Part shown: one piece after another, positions 62,044 to 64,000 of the stretch | Layout: each line of letters starts with the position of its first letter | Position numbering within the stretch: position 1 is the stretch's first letter | Source of the DNA: Roseibium polysiphoniae | Lineage (GTDB): Bacteria > Pseudomonadota > Alphaproteobacteria > Rhizobiales > Stappiaceae | DNA length: 64,000 bases | NCBI RefSeq assembly: GCF_014842925.1 | Contig: NZ_JACYXJ010000004.1 | Span: 62,001 to 126,000 of the forward strand | Reading direction: 5' to 3' | The notes under the pieces: generated by a model | Seen by the model: the letters and a program-made list of their open reading frames with translations, nothing else | What the model was told of the DNA's origin: nothing | Databases searched by the model: none | Position numbers and translations under genes: made by a program

Positions 62044-62055
62044 GGATACGTATCC
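62044..62055. promoter_or_regulatory. Perfect 12-bp palindrome before the TRAP system 3 ribosome site
   Basis: GGATACGTATCC ends five bases before the ribosome-binding site GGGAGGAA (62060-62067). It may be an operator or a leader structure. Confidence 0.45.
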
Positions 62056-62075
62056 GATTTGGGAGGAAATAGTTT

Positions 62076-63176
62076 ATGGATCGTCGTTCCTTTATCAAGA
62101 AGGCCGGCCTGGGTGCTGGTGGTGCTGTTGCAGCTTCCACTCTTGCTGCTCCGGCTATTGCACAGTCGACCACCGACATGGTCATTGTCTCTACCTGGCC
62201 ACGGGATTTCCCGGGTCTGGGTGTTTCCGCGCAGCGTCTTGCAGCGCGTATCGGTGAACTCACCGATGGTCGTATCAATGTTCAGTATTTTGCTGCCGGC
62301 GAACGCGTTGGCGCATTCGACTCCTTCGATGAAGTCGCTTCCGGCAATGCTCAGGCCTACATCGGCGCTGACTACTACTGGAAGGGTAAGCACCCTGCGT
62401 GGGCCTACTTCACGGCTGTTCCGTTCGGTCTGACATATGCCGAAATCGACGCCTGGATCAAATACGGCGGCGGACAGGAACTCTGGGATGAGCTTGCTGG
62501 TGAATTCGGCCTGAAGAACTTTGCCTGTGGTAACACCGGCGTTCAGATGGGTGGCTGGTTCAACAAGGAAATCGAAACCGCTGATGACCTCAAGGGTCTG
62601 AAGATGCGTATTCCTGGCCTCGGCGGCGACGTCATGGCCAAGCTTGGCGCTTCGCCTGTTTCGCTTCCTGGCGGTCAGATCTACGAAAACCTCGTGTCTG
62701 GCGCTGTCGATGCAACTGAGTGGGTTGGTCCGTACAACGACTACTTCATGAAGTTCTACGAAGCTGCGAAATACTACTACTACCCGGGCATGCATGAGCC
62801 GGGCTCGCAGCTTGCCATGGGCATGAACGCTTCCTGGTGGAATTCCCTGTCCAAGACGGATCAGGCAATCATCGAAGCAGCTTGTAACGAAGAAAATGCA
62901 CGTCAGATGGCTGAGACCAACGCTGAAAACGGCGTTTACCTCGACAAGCTGATCAATGAACACGGCGTTGAACTGAAGAAGTTCTCCGACGAAGTTTATG
63001 ATGCATTCGGTGAAGCTGCTGAAGAAGTGTTTGAAGAAACCGTTCAGCACAGCGATCTGACCGCTCGTACGCACGAGAGCTTTGCAAAGGCCCGTTCAGA
63101 AATCGGCCGTTGGATGCTTCTTGCTGACACTGGTTATACCGAACAGCGTAACCGCGTTCTGGGCATCACTGTCTAA
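62076..63176 (+). CDS. Tat-exported TRAP solute-binding protein (DctP/TakP-like), system 3
   Basis: A 366-residue periplasmic protein with a twin-arginine signal (MDRRSFIKKAGLGAGGAVAA, cut near AIA-QS). It is longer than typical DctP. The features WPRDFPGLGVSAQRLAAR, GADYYWKGKHPAWAYFTAVP, and KMRIPGLGGDVM with the ligand arginine (about 183) match the TakP/keto-acid and lactate group. Codons are strikingly biased to GCT, GTT, CGT and GAA, unlike neighbours, implying very high expression. GGGAGGAA stands about 9 bases before ATG. Confidence 0.95.
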   Translation: MDRRSFIKKAGLGAGGAVAASTLAAPAIAQSTTDMVIVSTWPRDFPGLGVSAQRLAARIGELTDGRINVQYFAAGERVGAFDSFDEVASGNAQAYIGADYYWKGKHPAWAYFTAVPFGLTYAEIDAWIKYGGGQELWDELAGEFGLKNFACGNTGVQMGGWFNKEIETADDLKGLKMRIPGLGGDVMAKLGASPVSLPGGQIYENLVSGAVDATEWVGPYNDYFMKFYEAAKYYYYPGMHEPGSQLAMGMNASWWNSLSKTDQAIIEAACNEENARQMAETNAENGVYLDKLINEHGVELKKFSDEVYDAFGEAAEEVFEETVQHSDLTARTHESFAKARSEIGRWMLLADTGYTEQRNRVLGITV

Positions 63177-63196
63177 GTATTGCGGTTTTAAACGCA

Positions 63197-63220
63197 GGGG
63201 ACGGGAGAAATCCCGTCCCC
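63197..63220 (+). promoter_or_regulatory. Perfect intercistronic hairpin dctP-dctQ, system 3
   Basis: GGGGACGGGA (63197-63206) pairs completely with TCCCGTCCCC (63211-63220) around a GAAA tetraloop, 20 bases after the dctP stop. No U-tract follows. GNRA-capped, GC-rich stems of this kind protect 3' ends and would raise binding-protein mRNA over permease mRNA. Confidence 0.78.
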
Positions 63221-63261
63221 ACTCTTGTTGCATCTAAATAAAACCAAAGGGCACATCCGCA

Positions 63262-64000
63262 ATGACGGCCTTGAACACCGTTCAAGACGTGTCTGCCAAC
63301 TCCAACGCGACAACGGGTTCGTCCAAGAGCCCCGTTCCAGTCCGGACTTTCGGTTGGATCATTCTCGCAGTGATGGCAGCGTTCTTGCTGAACAATTATC
63401 TCAACTACTGGCAGGGACTTCCCGGTGTTGCCCCGATTTTCGGCGGTGCCGTGAACGGTTCCATGCCGATCCTTTGGTCCTGGGTGCAGTTGGGCCTTTA
63501 CGCCATTGCTGTGGTCCTCGCCTTTCTGCATGTCGGGCGGACGAAGCCCGTAACGCTTCGCGAGGATGCTAAGCGCATCAGTGACATCAACGCCTTTTTG
63601 ATCCGTGCTGCTTTCTGGGCAGTCCTCATAGTCGGGCTTGTCGATACTGTTATTTCCTTCCTTCGCGTCGAAGGGATGCTCGAGGGCATTGTCGGGACAG
63701 GGCTTGCAGCTGATCTGGGTCGATCCCATTTCCGCGGCGGCTATGTTCATATGCCGCTTATCGCGCTTTCCGTCGTGATCGCCGCCTTCACCCGGACGCT
63801 CGGCTTTACATGGCTTGCGCTGCTCGTGGTTGCTGCCGAGCTCCTGATCGTGATTGGTCGCTTCATCTTCTCTTACGAGCAGGCCTTCATGGCCGACCTG
63901 GTGCGCTTCTGGTATGCAGCATTGTTCCTCTTTGCCAGCGCCTACACGCTTCTGGAAGAGGGGCATGTCCGCGTCGATGTGTTCTACGCCGGGTTCAATT
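63262..64000 (+). CDS. TRAP small permease (DctQ family), system 3, 3' end outside window
   Basis: The frame opens at ATG 63262 and is still open at the last base, giving 246 codons so far. A Ser/Thr-rich cytosolic N-terminus of about 32 residues precedes hydrophobic segments near 33-50, 75-92, 120-140, 160-180 and 190-208. The late motif LEEGHVRVDVFYAGF is the conserved DctQ element (GHVRVDVF) and shows the domain is a longer variant, with extra membrane spans in front of the standard four-helix module. AAAGGG lies about 11 bases before the start. Confidence 0.9.
   Translation, partial: MTALNTVQDVSANSNATTGSSKSPVPVRTFGWIILAVMAAFLLNNYLNYWQGLPGVAPIFGGAVNGSMPILWSWVQLGLYAIAVVLAFLHVGRTKPVTLREDAKRISDINAFLIRAAFWAVLIVGLVDTVISFLRVEGMLEGIVGTGLAADLGRSHFRGGYVHMPLIALSVVIAAFTRTLGFTWLALLVVAAELLIVIGRFIFSYEQAFMADLVRFWYAALFLFASAYTLLEEGHVRVDVFYAGFN

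Noticed and set aside
61986-63074. 362-codon minus-strand open frame
   Set aside because: Lies opposite the TRAP binding-protein gene, whose Tat signal, fold motifs and ribosome site are clear.
1-64000. CRISPR arrays, tRNA/rRNA genes, insertion sequences, phage genes
   Set aside because: No regularly spaced repeats, tRNA-like cloverleaf, transposase, integrase or phage structural genes were recognised.

Overview
The window looks like the chromosome of a marine, nutritionally versatile alphaproteobacterium, most likely Rhodobacterales or a Stappiaceae relative such as Roseibium/Labrenzia. That is inference from the GC-rich coding style, three TRAP transporters, paired dimethylglycine-dehydrogenase-like flavoproteins with a BCCT carrier, a DUF1007-NicO fusion and an FNR/FixK-type box. 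No rRNA, tRNA, insertion sequence, phage or CRISPR array was seen; the window is dense with protein genes in short operons.

Layout. 1-5.3 kb: a signalling island with the 3' part of a Ser/Thr kinase (HSD instead of HRD), a ParA/MinD-like ATPase with an RGGTGKS P-loop, its helical partner, an unrecognised beta-rich protein ending in 14-residue repeats, and a membrane SpoIIE-type phosphatase with a c-heme motif. 5.7-11.6 kb: amidase-TRAP transporter operon, divergent RidA protein and LysR regulator. 11.8-20.6 kb: a betaine/N-methyl-glycine catabolic locus (XRE-cupin regulator, two FAD/GcvT demethylases, purU; divergently UspA and a BCCT carrier). 20.7-26.8 kb: SDR, creatininase-family protein, SprA-like putative metalloprotease, MFS carrier, 8-oxoguanine-deaminase-like enzyme and RidA. 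27.2-34.6 kb: ABC importer, cytosine deaminase, FAD oxidase, two flavodoxin-fold reductases and MarR, preceded by a near-textbook NtrC site and sigma-54 promoter. 34.7-41.1 kb: Ogt, DMT exporter, L,D-transpeptidase, OmpA/Pal-like lipoprotein, LacI regulator and a PAS-GAF-GGDEF cyclase. 41.2-46.2 kb: second TRAP operon with a PEP-mutase/isocitrate-lyase-family enzyme and a divergent 2-hydroxyacid dehydrogenase. 46.2-50.5 kb: FNR-box-preceded small stress-type proteins, aminotransferase, spermidine-synthase-like protein and fatty-acid desaturase. 50.6-59.8 kb: COG0523 metallochaperone, WD40 protein, DUF2937, GGT-like hydrolase, LysR, leucine-dehydrogenase-family enzyme, DUF1007-NicO exporter and a class-I glutamine-amidotransferase-like hydrolase. 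59.9-64 kb: a Cache-sensor two-component system divergent from a third TRAP operon that runs off the window.

How the parts fit. Most of the window imports small organic nitrogen and carbon compounds (betaines, amides, nucleobases, carboxylates) and starts their breakdown. N-demethylation loads one-carbon units on tetrahydrofolate and PurU releases them as formate. The nucleobase operon appears to be controlled by nitrogen status. Several operons carry RNA hairpins at the junction after the binding-protein gene, which probably set subunit ratios. The first 5.3 kb is the least explained region and the best candidate for an undescribed system.
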